A stretch of 64,000 bases of DNA from Adenanthera pavonina (Eukaryota > Streptophyta > Magnoliopsida > Fabales > Fabaceae): contig JAIVEN010000013.1 of the NCBI GenBank assembly GCA_026686845.1, positions 19,956,001 through 20,020,000 on the forward strand. Direction: 5' to 3'. A model generated the notes under the pieces. The model searched no databases, was not told the DNA's origin, and saw only the letters and a list, made by a program, of their open reading frames with translations. The position numbers and the translations under genes are program-made. Shown one piece after another: positions 23,261 through 34,734 of this stretch (the first letter of the stretch is position 1; the number at the start of each line of letters is the position of its first letter).

Positions 23261-25441
23261 TCACTCCTTCTTTGGCTTAGACTTCTTGCTGTAAGTCTTT
23301 CCTTTTCCAGATGACTCAGCAGATTTTCCAGCTTGCTTAGTCCCAGTTTGCTTTATCTTCTCCCCCTTTTTGGCATCATCAGGAAGCCCAACAAAGTCCA
23401 TTGGAGGACGTATCTGAGTGATAGGAACAGCACGAAGGGGGACAGGAGCAAAAGGAATTTCTGGCTGAACTGGTGCAGGGGGCTCAGCAGGTTCTTCAGC
23501 ATCATCATCAGAGACCTCAAGCAGCACTTGCATTTTCTGCCTAGAAAGAGCTAGTTGAGCTCTCTGTTCCTCTGAAAGCCCATACACAGCAAGAGAAGAA
23601 GAAGCTGGTCTAGCAGGAGGAAACATTCCTTCTAGCCTTCTCCTCTGAGCAATTAGCAGAGCATTGTGAGCAACAGCAAGATAATCAATAACAGGTACAA
23701 TGCTCCTTTCCTCATTGCTTGCTCCTTCCGGCACAGAAGAGGTTGAAATGGCTGCAACCAGTCTTTCAACTTGCTCTGATTCTTGAATAGACAGAATTGA
23801 ATCCGGAGCATCTTCTTGCATAGGCTTAAGAGGGCTTGATTCTTGAAGACCTTCTCCTTCTAGTCCATAGTCCAAGGGTGGACCAGGACTTGGTGTTCTC
23901 ATAGCATCAGCACCATCAATATCCGAATTATGGTCAGAGGAGGCAATCTCAAAGGGACTTGGAGGCACAGGGGATGGAGACAGAGTAGGCTCAGGGACAC
24001 CAGGCTGAGGTGGAGCTGAAGTGGTAGGAATTGCATTTCTTATCTCTTCATAAGCATCAGCCACCACCTTCATATTCATAGCCAACTGATGGATCTGATC
24101 TTGTAGATGAGCAAATTTGGCATTTTGCTCATCTCTGATGCTGAGAATGAGTGTTGACAGACTGTCAAACAACTCAGTGATCTTTGTTGGCTTGGCTCGT
24201 GAGGAGGGAGTGGAAGGAGGGTGTGTAGGCCTGGAGGGAGATGGAATTGTCTGGGAAGGCCGAGGTAAGGATCTGTCAGGGGCCTCAGAAGTGCCTTCTT
24301 GTTGGAGGGATGCATCAGTAACAAAGAACAAGTCTTCAGTTTTCCCTGCTCCCTTTCCAACCCATCATCCTTCATCTCTCTCAATGCCCATCCTTTGCAG
24401 TTCCTCCTCTTTGAAAGCCTCAGTGAGTTTCCCTTTCCCCTTCTCAATGTGCTGAATCCTAGCATGCTGCAGGATTCTTGAAATAATTGCAGCATAGGGG
24501 AGTGTGGAATCCTTCCTTTGATCTCTTGCCTTTATCATTCTTTGGAGGATGATATGACCCATGTTAATCAGCTTCCCCCGAATGATAGCAGTCATCACAT
24601 GAGCCTCTGCCCTTGTTATCAGATTGAAGCTACCACCCTTGTTGAAAATGATCCTTGACACTATGTAGTGCAGGGTTCTGACTTGTACACTTAGGTCTGT
24701 GGGCTTCAACAGATTTATTGTTGGCCTGTTCTCCCTTCTCCTGAATAAGGTGTCCAAGATGGTGCTTTCTTTGTAGTTCAGAAAAGGTCCACCTTCTTCA
24801 TCAGCTGTGCTTGCCTCATCCATATACCCAGAGGTTGTTATGTCAATTTTTAGCCCATCTTGACCTGGAATTTCCAGCACTTCATTGATTGTTTCATCAG
24901 CAAGCCAGATGGTCCTTGATCTCAAAGTGACCTCCCATTTCTTTTTCTTACTGTTATATTGAAGAGAGGCATACCAAGTCTTCACTACCTCATCATCATA
25001 TTTTTCAGCAATTTCCAACATATTTTTATATCTTAACAACCATACAGCAGCATCGAAATTGTTGGATATCAGAAATTGTTCCATATTTACACAATGAGGC
25101 TTGATTACCTTTTTGGTGGAAAACTTGGTAGTGTACTCTTCTTGAAACTCAGGAGTGCTCCACAGTGGCAGTGTAGTCAATTCAAACTCTCCAGATTCAG
25201 TACTGGAAGAAGCAGAAGAGGCAGCAGCAGGAATAGACGGTTCTGCACTTTTTGAAGAAGAGGGTCCAGTTTTCTGAGATTCTGCTTTGGATGAAGATTT
25301 TTGTCGTTTAGAAGGGGCAGCTTTACTGGGTTCGGCTTTTCTCTTGGATTTCTCTCCTTCTTTGGCAGCAAATTGAGATTTAACATTCCTTTTAGGACGA
25401 GCCACAGCTTTTCCTGTTCCAGGAATTTTAACTCTTGCCAT
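23261..25441 (-). pseudogene. Third ORF of element C (plant transposon protein-like), one stop
   Basis: It spans 727 codons from ATG at 25441 to the stop at 23261, interrupted only by a TGA at 24365-24367, where B has a CGA Arg codon (a CpG transition). Segments: a Lys/Arg/Ser-rich N-terminus (about residues 1-65, NLS-like); a folded middle (about 90-345) with NMEQFLISNNFDAAVWLLRY, TWYASLQYNSKKKKWEVTLR and LPYAAIISRILQHARI, similar in layout to the 'putative plant transposon protein' family; a Pro/Ser linker; a heptad-like helix (about 410-455); acidic stretches; and a Lys-rich tail. I see no signal peptide, membrane segment or protease site, so the label 'envelope' is not supported. A helper or RNA/DNA-binding role is possible but unproven. 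Confidence 0.78.
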
Positions 25442-26439
25442 TTCTCAGTTGAATGAAGCAGAATGTGGCTGAGAATAGGTTTATAGGATGCGAATGGAAG
25501 TTCAAATGGTGAAGAATGACGGTTTTTGGACAGGAGTTAAGAGGATTGAAGAGAGAATCAGAACAGACTCAGGGAGGTTACAAATAGGGTTGCGTCTGTT
25601 CTGTGGAAAACCGTCGCATTTAACGTGTGTAACCGTCTGACAGATGAATTTTGAGGGGTCAAAATTTGAACTTCGGGCAGTTACAAGTTAAACCGTTCAG
25701 TATAGCTTACTGACAGATGAATTTTCATCTTTAAAGTTCGTCTGACAGTGGCTTGAAACAAGCAATACAAGCATATCAGACGAATTTTGTTTTAACAAAA
25801 TTCGAATGTTGGAAAGAAAAAGACAGCATTACACAAACCATCAATCAACAGACGAATTAAGCATGCAGATCTTTATCTTTCAAGCATTCATTCATCAAGA
25901 ACATGTTTCAACAGACGAATTTTGAACTTGACAATTCAAATTTATCAATTTTTGCAAAGATTGTCCAACATTCGTATGTTAAGAAGTAAAAATTCGTATA
26001 ACAGTGATGGACAATCATTACTTTGAAATTTTTGATTTTGGAAATTCAAACTTTCAAGCTTCAACAGACGAATTTTGAGGCATAACCGAGAACTGTTCCA
26101 AGGCATAACAGGCCAAAGTTCGTCTGTTGGTCAACCAAAATTCGAATGTTGACCATGTTGACCAGTTCAAAGACATAGATTATCAATGAAATTCTTCTAT
26201 TATTCAAACAACATACAAATTTCAACTTTAAAGACTTACAGAATGGATCCAGAACTTAGGATAATTATTATTCACTTCATTTTCTGGTTGCTCCAATCTG
26301 GAGTGCTCCAATCTTTCAAACTTTTAGCCATTGATTTTCACAAGGAGCACCTGCAACTACACTAAGACAAACTCCGATGCTCAAGTTAGAATTTATTCTA
26401 ATATTAAAAACTTTAAAGACAGAATTGCACAGAAATAAC
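25442..26439 (-). other. Spacer between pol and third ORF of C, rich in LTR motif
   Basis: About 1 kb without coding sequence. From about 25640 to 26160 it repeats the same cagacgaattttg and ttcgaatttt words that fill the LTRs. The B and D spacers have the same make-up. Confidence 0.6.
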
Positions 26440-29400
26440 TTACAATTCACTGGGATTTACCATTCCCAATTCTCTCCTTATTTTGCAGTGTCTGTCTTCT
26501 GATAGAGGTTTTGTGAGTGTATCAGCAACTTGATCCTCTGTTGGGATGTATTCCAGTCTAACTTCTCCTTTCAGAACGTGATCTCTTATGAAGTGGTGCC
26601 TTACTTCAATATGTTTCGTCCTTGAATGCATGACAGGATTCTTGGTGATATTTATAGCACTTTGGTTGTCACACATGATTGGTATCTCTTTTATATTAAT
26701 CTCAAGATCTTTAAGCTGCTGTTTCATCCAGATGACTTGGGCACAACAGCTTCCAGCTGCAACATACTCAGCTTCTGCAGTAGATAAGGCCACACTGTTT
26801 CGCTTTTTGCTGAACCATGAAACCAGGGATCCTCCAAGGAACTGACAGGTTCCACTTGTGCTTTTTCTGTCAGTTTTGGATCCTGCAAAATCAGCATCAG
26901 TGTATCCTTTGAGATCTTCTCCATTGCCTTTTGGATACCAAAGACCCATCTGTGATGTTCCAATAAGATATCTGAAAATTCTTTTCACAGCTGTTGCATG
27001 GGTTTCTTTGGGGCATGATTGGAACCTTGCACACATGCAAACACTGAACATAATGTCAGGTCTGTTGGCAGTTAGGTAGAGCAGGGATCCAATCATTCTT
27101 CTGTACTGAGTAATGTCAAATATCTTCCCATTTTCATCCATGTCCAGTTTGGTTGCAGTGGCCATAGGTGTTCCCATTGGTTTGGCATTCTCCAAACCAA
27201 ACTTCTTTAGCAGTTCCTTTAGATACTTGGATTGACTGAGAAAGATACCATCATTTTGCTGTCTTATTTGCAGTCCAAGGAAGAAGTTGAGTTCACCCAT
27301 CATAGACATCTCGAATTCTCCCTGCATTAACTCAGAGAATTTCTTGCAAAGAGTTTCATCAGTAGCACCAAAAATAATATCATCAACATAGATTTGAACA
27401 ATTAGCAACTCTTTATTTTCTTTCTTAGTAAATAAGGTTGTGTCAACTTTGCCTCTGTTAAACCCCTTATCAGTTAGAAAATTGCTCAGTCGTTCATACC
27501 ATGCTCTAGGGGCCTGTTTTAAACCATAGAGAGCTTTCTTCAGTTTATAAACATGGTTTAGTTTTGTAGGATCCTCAAAACCTGTAGGTTGATCTACATA
27601 TACTTCTTCCATGATATATCCATTCAGAAAGGCACTTTTTACATCCATTTGACATAATAAAATATTTTTCATGCATGCATATGCCAGCAGTATTCTTATA
27701 GCTTCTAGCCTAGCTACTGGTGCAAAGGTTTCTTCAAAATCAATACCTTCTTCCTGATTATACCCTTTAGCAACCAATCTAGCTTTATTTCTGATTATTG
27801 TTCCAGATTCATCAAGTTTATTTCTGAAAACCCATTTGGTACCAATAACAGGATGATTTTTGGGTCTAGGTACTAAATCCCAAACTTGATTTCTTTCAAA
27901 TTGATTTAATTCATCTTGCATAGCCATAATCCAGTATTCATCAGTTAAGGCTTCTTCAGCACATTTGGGTTCAATTTCAGAAATAAAGGCACAGTTAAGC
28001 ATTTGATCCCTTAACTATTTTCTGGTTTTGACTTTCTCTTGAACATTCCCTATTACTTGATCAATAGGGTGATTCCTTTGATATCTCCAAGCTCTAAGGA
28101 GTTCTTGAGTTGTTTCTTCATTATTTTCTTCATCAAACTCTTGCTCCTGGATATCTTCCTCTGTGTCAACAGATTCAGATATCTTTGGAGGTTTAGTTTT
28201 ACTTCTGTCAGAAATTTCCAGTTTTTCAAAATTGAAAGTAAGATCATCCTTATTGGTAACATGTTTTGAAACAGTTTCATTTTCAATGAAGACCACATGC
28301 ACTGATTCTTCTACTATATTTGATCTTTTATTATAGACCCTATAAGCCTTACTCCTACTAGAATAGCCCAGAAATATACCTTCATCGGATTTGGCATCAA
28401 ATTTACCTAGATTTTCTTTACCATTGTTGTTAATGAAGCATTTGCACCTAAACACAAGGAGGTGTGACAGATTTGGCTTTCTTCCCTTGTACAGCTCATA
28501 TGGAGTCTTCCCAAGGATTGGTCTGATGTAGGCTCTGTTTATGATGTAACTTGCTGTATTCACTGCATCAGCCCAGAACACTTGAGAGAGTTCCTTCTCA
28601 TTCAGCATAGCTCTAGCCATCTCTCCAATGGTTCTGTTCTTCCTTTCTACCACTCTATTTTGTTGAGGAGTTCTTGGTGCTGAGAAGTTGTGGTCAATCC
28701 CATGCTCATTGCAGAACTCCAGCAAGTATGCATTTTCAAATTCTCCTCCATGGTCTGACCTGATAGACACAATAGAAATACCTTTCTCATTCTGCACTTT
28801 CTTAGCTAAGGTTACAAATGCATCAAAGGTATCACTTTTAGAAGAAAGAAATAATGTCCAAGTAAATCTAGAATAGTCATCAACAATTACAAGAACATAC
28901 ATATTACCACCAAGACTTTTTACCCTAGAAGGTCCAATCAAATCCATATGCAGCAGTTCAAGTGGTCTAGTTGTGGTGACTACATTTTTAGATTTAAATG
29001 ATGATTTAGTTTGTTTTCCTCTTAGGCATGCATCACATTCTTTATCCTTTTCAAAAGATATTTTTGGTAGACCAGTTACTAGCTCATTTTTAATCAGTTT
29101 AGACAGTTGATTCATGTTCACATGAGCTAATCTTCTATGCCATAGCCAACTATCACTCCTCTGACTGATTAAGCATACAGAATCTAAGGGAGGAAGTTCA
29201 TCAAGATCAATAGTATAGCAGTTACCATCCCTTTGAACTTTGAGGATTACTTTGTGATCACTTTTTCTGATGACCAGGCAAAACTTTGAGTCAAGCAGCA
29301 CCCAGTTTCCTTTGTCACAGGTCTGACTCACGCTTAGCAGGTTGTGGTTGAGGCCAAACAGCACCTCTTCAATGGATGTTTCTGGATTTTTACCCACAAT

Positions 29401-29565
29401 TCCAATACTAACGATTTTGCCATATTGGTCACCTCCAAAGGTCACCTTTCCTCCTTTCTTGTCTCTCAAGGTGATGAACTTCTCCTTATCACCAGTCATG
29501 TGACTTGAGCAGGCACTGTCCATATACCATTTGTTGCTTTTCTTAGCTTTGAGACAGACCTGCAA
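26440..29565 (-). pseudogene. pol: pol polyprotein of element C, one in-frame stop
   Basis: It has about 1,041 codons with a single TAG at 28015-28017, where a Gln codon is expected, between integrase and reverse transcriptase. First half: protease motif DSACSSHMT (residues 16-24); integrase HHCC (HRRLAHVN...CDACLRGK), then catalytic D in HMDLIGP, D in SDHGGEFEN and E in VERKNRT. Second half, counted from 28002: RT with ARLVAKGYNQ (75-83), QMDVKSAFLNG (118-128) and YVDD (205-208); RNase H with D369, E410 and the CDNQS block; it ends LGMVNPSEL. There is no ATG at the start. The frame opens after a TAA upstream and the first plausible codon is TTG at 29565. D shows ATG at the corresponding place, overlapping the gag stop. 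Confidence 0.93.
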
Positions 29566-29573
29566 AACAGTGT

Positions 29574-31373
29574 TTACGTTTTCCTTTTAGGTACCCAAAT
29601 TTGCTTGGGTCCTTTTTGGTCAGTATATCTTTTCCTAGATGCAGATGCAACTTTGGGAACCCATTCAGCTTTCCTGCCAAGTCCATTTTTCTTCAAAACA
29701 CAAGAACTGGAAATATGTCCCTTTTTGTTACAGAAATGACAGGTGGTGAAAGGACTGCTAGATTGAGATGCAGGAAGAAAACAGTGCAGATAATACTTTT
29801 GTCTAACATGCCTTGGTTGATCATATGTTTCAATGTGATGTAATGCATTAGTTTTCGTTTTAATGTTCTCAGCATGCACAAAATGTCTCATATAAGCATT
29901 CTGATTTTTCTTCCTAATCTTTTCCTTGACAGCACATGGATCATAGCCAAGACCAGCTCTTCCTTGTGATATTCTTTGGCTCCCCATTAATGCAAACAAC
30001 ATATCTTTGCCTCTAGTGAGCCTAGACATACTTTTAACCAAATAATCATTAGTTTGCTTGAGTTCAATGCATGAAGTGGAATAAACAGATTCAGTAGTAG
30101 GCAAGGAGGTAATTTCAGAAACTATGCTTTGGGATTCTAGCTTATTTATCTTTTTCTTTGCCAATTTCAGTTCTTTAGCAACTTTAATGAATTCATCATG
30201 AAGCTCATGAAATGCATCTTGTAATTCAGAATAGGAAGGTTCAGATTCATATACCTCTTCTTCCTGATCACTGCTGCATGAGGGTAAGACTTCTTCTGAG
30301 GCAAGTGCCATTAAACAAATGTTGGCAATCTCATCCTCTTCTTCTTCTTCCTCATCTGAGCTATTGCCCCAGATGGATGAGATATAGGCTTTCTTCTTCT
30401 TCCCTTTGTCTGCAGCTTTCTTTTCTTTTTCTTGCTTCTTAATGAATTGGGGACAATCCCACTTAATGTGTCCCTGCTTCTTGCACTCATAGCAAGTCAC
30501 AGGTTCTTTTGCCTCTTTCTTGTTTTCTCCAGTTACTCCTTTCTTGAAGAATCTCTTGCTCTTCTTCTTGCTGTAGAATCTTCCAAATTTTCTGACCATC
30601 ATGGCCAGAGTTTCCTCATCCAGCTCATCTCCTTCGTCAGATTTTTCTTCCTTTTCATCAGCAGCTTTGAGGGCAAGGCCTTTCTTCTTTCTGTCCAGGC
30701 CAGCTTCCTTGAGTGCTTTGATTTTTCCTTTATATTCCTCAAGGCTGCCGAAGAGAGCTGTGACAGAAGCCATTGATTCTCCTCTGGCTTCTTCTATAGC
30801 TGTCACCTTGGGCTGCCATTCCAGAGGGAGAGCTCTGAGCATCTTTCTTACTTTCTCAGACTGTGTGTATTCTTTTCCCAGGCTCTTCAGTTGATTCACA
30901 ATGAGAGTGAATCTCTTTTGGAGCTCCTTTACAGTTTCTCCTTCAGCCATTCTGAAGCTTTCATACTCCCCAATGCATGTGTTCAGTCTGTTCTCCCTAA
31001 CTCCAGATGTTCCTTCATGTGCAATCTGTAGAGTATCCCACATTCCTTTTGCAGTGGTGCATTGTGAGACTCTGTAGAATTCATCCTGGTTCAGGGCACT
31101 GACCAAACAATGCTTTGCTTTGAAGTTCAGTAGGACTCTCCTTCTGTCTTCATCATTCCACTATGCTTCTAGCTTCTCTTTGTGTCTTCCATCTTCAGTT
31201 AGAGCCATTGGGACGAAGTCTCCTTTTTCAATGACTGACCAGATGTCAAGATCAATTGATTGGAGGTAGATCTGCATCCTCATCTTCCAATATCCATAAT
31301 GCTCTCCACTGAAGCCTGGTGGTCTGTGAGTGTTGTTTCCTTCAGGAAGTATACTCTCTCCAAAGCCAGCCAT
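29574..31373 (-). pseudogene. gag: gag of element C, one in-frame stop
   Basis: It starts at the ATG at 31373 (MAGFGESILPEG), as in B and D; the frame is open 18 codons further upstream into the primer-site leader. The N-terminal part (GFSGEHYGYWKMRMQIYLQSID) is the copia gag N-terminal block, followed by a UBN2-like capsid region (MWDTLQIAHEGTSGVRENRL, TLIVNQLKSLGKEYTQSEKV, LPLEWQPKVTAIEEA). Two CCHC zinc knuckles follow: CYECKKQGHIKWDC and, near the C-terminus, CHFCNKKGHISSSC. Between them are a Glu-rich stretch and a coiled-coil-like stretch. A TAG at 31161-31163 replaces a Glu codon seen in D. It ends WVPKRKT. The product would form the virus-like particle and package the RNA. Confidence 0.93.
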
Positions 31374-31414
31374 CTTAATTCCCGGACTGTGAGTTCCTTT
31401 GAATGGGAATCCGG

Positions 31415-31426
31415 GCTCTGATACCA
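31415..31426 (-). other. Primer binding site of element C
   Basis: On the minus strand tggtatcagagc follows the 5' LTR after two bases. It is complementary to the 3' end of plant initiator tRNA-Met, the usual primer of copia elements. Confidence 0.92.
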
Positions 31427-31428
31427 CT

Positions 31429-33128
31429 TGTTAGCAAGGCTGACTTCCCAAGAGGGGGGGTGAATTGGGAAGATTGAAATTTTTCTGCACAAAGTGAAGT
31501 AAGTGAACATATCACAATATAATGAAAATAATGCGTAAAACAGAGAAAGATGAAAAGTAAAGATAGGAAGAAGAAAACTCAGTGATTTATCCTGGTTCGG
31601 TCTTTCCACTTGACCTACATCCAGTCCCCAAGACACCTCTTGAGATTTATCCACTATACAGCAAGAATTTCAATGGGCTTCTTGCTAAGGCCACAGTACA
31701 CGAGTATGCTCTGTTTCTGAGCTCTCTCACACTCTCCAAGCACTTTCACTATGTGCTTCCCAATCCCTTGTGAATACCCCTCACAAGTAAATCTATCTCC
31801 AAGATGAAGAGTAGATTGATTACAATGAAATAACTCTCTTGAAAAGAGTAGATATGAAAGTTTCAGTACAAGTATAGAAGTTGAGAGGGTAAAAGCTTTT
31901 AAGAAAAGATTTAGCAGAAATTCGGTACACACTTGTTTGATTTGTTACCCACAACTTCAAATGTTGTTGTATTTATAGATTTAGGTCTCAAATATCCGTT
32001 AGAGACTTTAGTCTATCCGTTGGAGAAGTTATCCAACGGTTACTCTGAAAAACTATCCGTTTACCAACCGCATTTAATGTTTCTGACATACTGAAATTCG
32101 AATTTTGGCTGGTCAATAGACGAATTTCGAAGGAACCGAAGGTTAAAGCTTCCAACGTTACAACACGAAGTTCGTCTGTTCATTAAGTGAAATTCGAATT
32201 TTGAAACTTACAAAACATTTTCACAATGTGACATACGAATTTTCAAGAAGAAAATTTTTCGGTTTAGTGTGAACAGTGTTTTCAATTTGCTACAGTGCCC
32301 TCGAAATTCAAATTTTGAAAGGGTGAAATTCGTTTGTCAGAGAGACTCTTTCCTGACTAATTTCATCATTCGAATGTTGATGTTTCACTTAAACAGACTT
32401 AAGATTTTTGCTTTCTGAAATTCGAATTTCAATGTTCAAAGTTCGTCTGTCAGAGAGCAGTTTTGAAACTGAAATCATTCTTGATCTCAGATGAACTTTA
32501 ACATAGTATCAGACGTATTTCTTCTATTCTCTCAAATTTTGTTTTGTCTGAAATTCAAATTTTGGAGACTTAAAGTTCGTCTGTTACAAAGAAGCTTCTT
32601 TCAGACTTATATGAAAATTCGAATGTTGGCAGTTCAAAATTCGTCTGTCAGAGAGCATTTATCAAACTTAGTTTCATTTTGATTTCAGATGCATTTTTTC
32701 ATAGTCTCAGACGAATTTCTTTGGTTTTCACAAACTTCATTTTTTCTTGAAATTTGAATTTTGAAAGTGTGAAGTTCGTCTGACAGAGAGCCATCTCTTC
32801 AGACTCATTCAGTTTCAGCTCGAAGTTCGAACATCCAAAGGCAAAGTTCGAATTTCCAACTTGACAGTTTAGCTTAATCTTTCAACCTTCGTCTGTTTGT
32901 GGGTGTTTTTCAAATAGGTAAAGATTTAACACAAAATCAAGGTTTGAAAACATCTTTTTCTCAAATCAAAATCTTTTACCCAATCATAATAAAAATTAAA
33001 GATTCTACAAGAGATCTAACAGCAAATACTCATAAAGTCTTCACTTGACACAGCTTTGATCTCCTTTGATATCTTCAATTCAAGCTCTTGAGTGTTGGTT
33101 TACAATCATCAAAACTCTTGATTCAACA
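31429..33128 (-). repeat. 5' LTR of element C
   Basis: 1700 bp; starts tgttagcaaggc and ends ttcaaca. It lacks the roughly 64-bp block present in the 3' LTR. The breakpoint lies between two ttcgtctg words (near 32775), so a deletion between short direct repeats after insertion explains the difference. Confidence 0.95.
31970..31978 (-). promoter_or_regulatory. TATA box of the C 5' LTR
   Basis: On the minus strand ctataaata lies before 'caacaacatttgaag'. The same element is at 21750-21760 in the 3' LTR, at 35281-35289 in B and at 46032-46040 in D, so its position in the LTR is conserved. Confidence 0.65.
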
Positions 33129-34679
33129 AAAATAATGCAGATAATATTTTTGTCTAGTATGCCTTGGTTGATCATATGTTTCAATGTGAGGTGATGCATC
33201 ATTTTTCTTTTTATTGTTCTCAGCATGCACAAAATGTCTCATATATGCATTCTGATTTTTCTTCCTAATCTTTTCCTTGACAGCACATGGATCATAGCCA
33301 AGACCAGCTTTTCCTTGTGATATTCTTTGGCTCCCCATCAATGCAAACAACATATCTTTACCTCTAGTGAGCCTAGACATGCTTTTAACTAAATAATCAT
33401 TAGTTTGCTTAAGTTTAGTGCATGAAGTGCAGCAAACAGAATCAGAAGTAGGTAAAGAGACAGTTTCAGAAACTATGCTTTGAGACTCCAGCTTACTTAT
33501 CTTTTTCTTTGCTAATTTCAGTTCTTTAGCAACTTTAATGAATTCATCATGAAGCTCATGAAATGCATCCAGTAATTCAGAATAGGAAGGTTCAGATTCA
33601 TATACCTCTTCTTCCTGATCACTGCTGCATGAGGGTGTGACTTCTTCAGAAGCAAGTGCCATCATACAAATGTTGGCAATCTCATCCTCATCTTCTTCTT
33701 CCTCATTTTAGCTGTTGCTCCATATAGATGAGATGTAGGCCTTCTTCTTTTTTCCTTTGTCAGTAGTTTTCTTTTCCTTTTCTTGTTTCTTGATGAATTG
33801 GGGGCAGTCCTACTTTATGTGTCCCTACTTCTTGCACTCATAGCAAGTCACAGGTTCTTTTGTCTCTTTCTTACTTTCTCCAGCAGCTCCTTTCTTGAAG
33901 AATCTCTTGTTCTTCTTCTTGCTGTAGAATCTTCCAAATTTTCTGACCATCATGGCCAGAGTTTCCTCATCCAGCTCATCTCCTTCATCAGATTCTTCTT
34001 CCTTTTCATCAGCAGCTTTGAGGGCAAGGCCTTTCTTCTTTCTGTCCAGGCCAGCTTCCTTGAGTGCTTTGATTTTTCCTTCATATTCCTCAAGGCTGCC
34101 GAAGAGAGCTGTGACAGAAGCCATTGATTCTCCTCTGGCTTCTTCTATTGCTGTCACCTTGGGCTGCCATTCCAGAGGGAGAGCTCTGAGTATCTTTCTT
34201 ACTTTCTCAGATTGAGTATATTCCTTTCCCAGGCTTTTGAGTTGATTCACAATGAGGGTGAATCTCTTTTGCAGCTCCTTGACAGTCTCTCCTTCAGCCA
34301 TTCTGAAGCTTTCATACTCCCCAATGCATGTCAGTTTGTTCTCCCTGACTCCAGATGTTCCTTCATGTGCAATCTGCAGAGTATCCCACATTCCTTTTGC
34401 AGTGGTGCATTGCGAGACTCTGTAGAATTCATCTTGGTTTAGGGCGCTGACTAAACAATGCTTTGCTTTGAAATTTAGTAGGACTCTCCTTCTATCCTCA
34501 TCAGTTAGAGCCATTGGAACAAAATCTCCTTTTTCAATGACTGACCAGATGTCAAGATCAATTGATTGGAGGTAGATCTGCATTCTCATCTTCCAGTACC
34601 CATAATGCTCTCCACTGAAGCCTGGTGGTCGGTTAGTGTTGTTCCCTTCAGGAAGTATACTCTCTCCAAAGCCAGCCAT
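33129..34679 (-). pseudogene. gag: gag of element B, N-terminal piece, broken and split by C
   Basis: It starts at ATG 34679 (MAGFGESILPEGNN) and has the same capsid blocks as gag of C; it lacks about 15 residues near MALTDEDRRR compared with C. Three in-frame stops: TAG at 33825-33827 and TAG at 33810-33812, both inside the first zinc knuckle (CYECKK then stop), and TAA at 33708-33710 in the Glu-rich stretch. The frame is otherwise intact up to 33129, where element C begins. The missing C-terminus is at 21001-21209. All three stops can be reached by C-to-T or G-to-A changes. Confidence 0.9.
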
Positions 34680-34720
34680 CTTAATTCCCGGACTGTGAGT
34701 TCCTTTGAATGGGAATCCGG

Positions 34721-34732
34721 GCTCTGATACCA
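34721..34732 (-). other. Primer binding site of element B
   Basis: tggtatcagagc on the minus strand, two bases from the 5' LTR; complementary to initiator tRNA-Met. Confidence 0.92.
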
Positions 34733-34734
34733 CT

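Larger units (their letters stand above)
21210..33128 (-). mobile_element. Sirevirus C (Ty1-copia), youngest and best preserved copy
   Basis: The LTRs are 21210-22971 and 31429-33128 (1762 and 1700 bp); total 11.9 kb. The target duplication is aaaac (21205-21209) and aaaat (33129-33133), with one C-to-T change; the intact site can be seen in gag of C itself near 29775. All coding regions are collinear: gag 31373-29574, pol 29565-26440, third ORF 25441-23261. Each has exactly one visible premature stop and no frameshift. Primer site and polypurine tract are canonical. It inserted into gag of element B. Confidence 0.96.

Noticed and set aside
29560..29572. ttttgcag before the pol frame of C as a splice acceptor
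   Set aside because: Matches a plant acceptor by sequence, but no donor can be assigned and D lacks the ag at this place.
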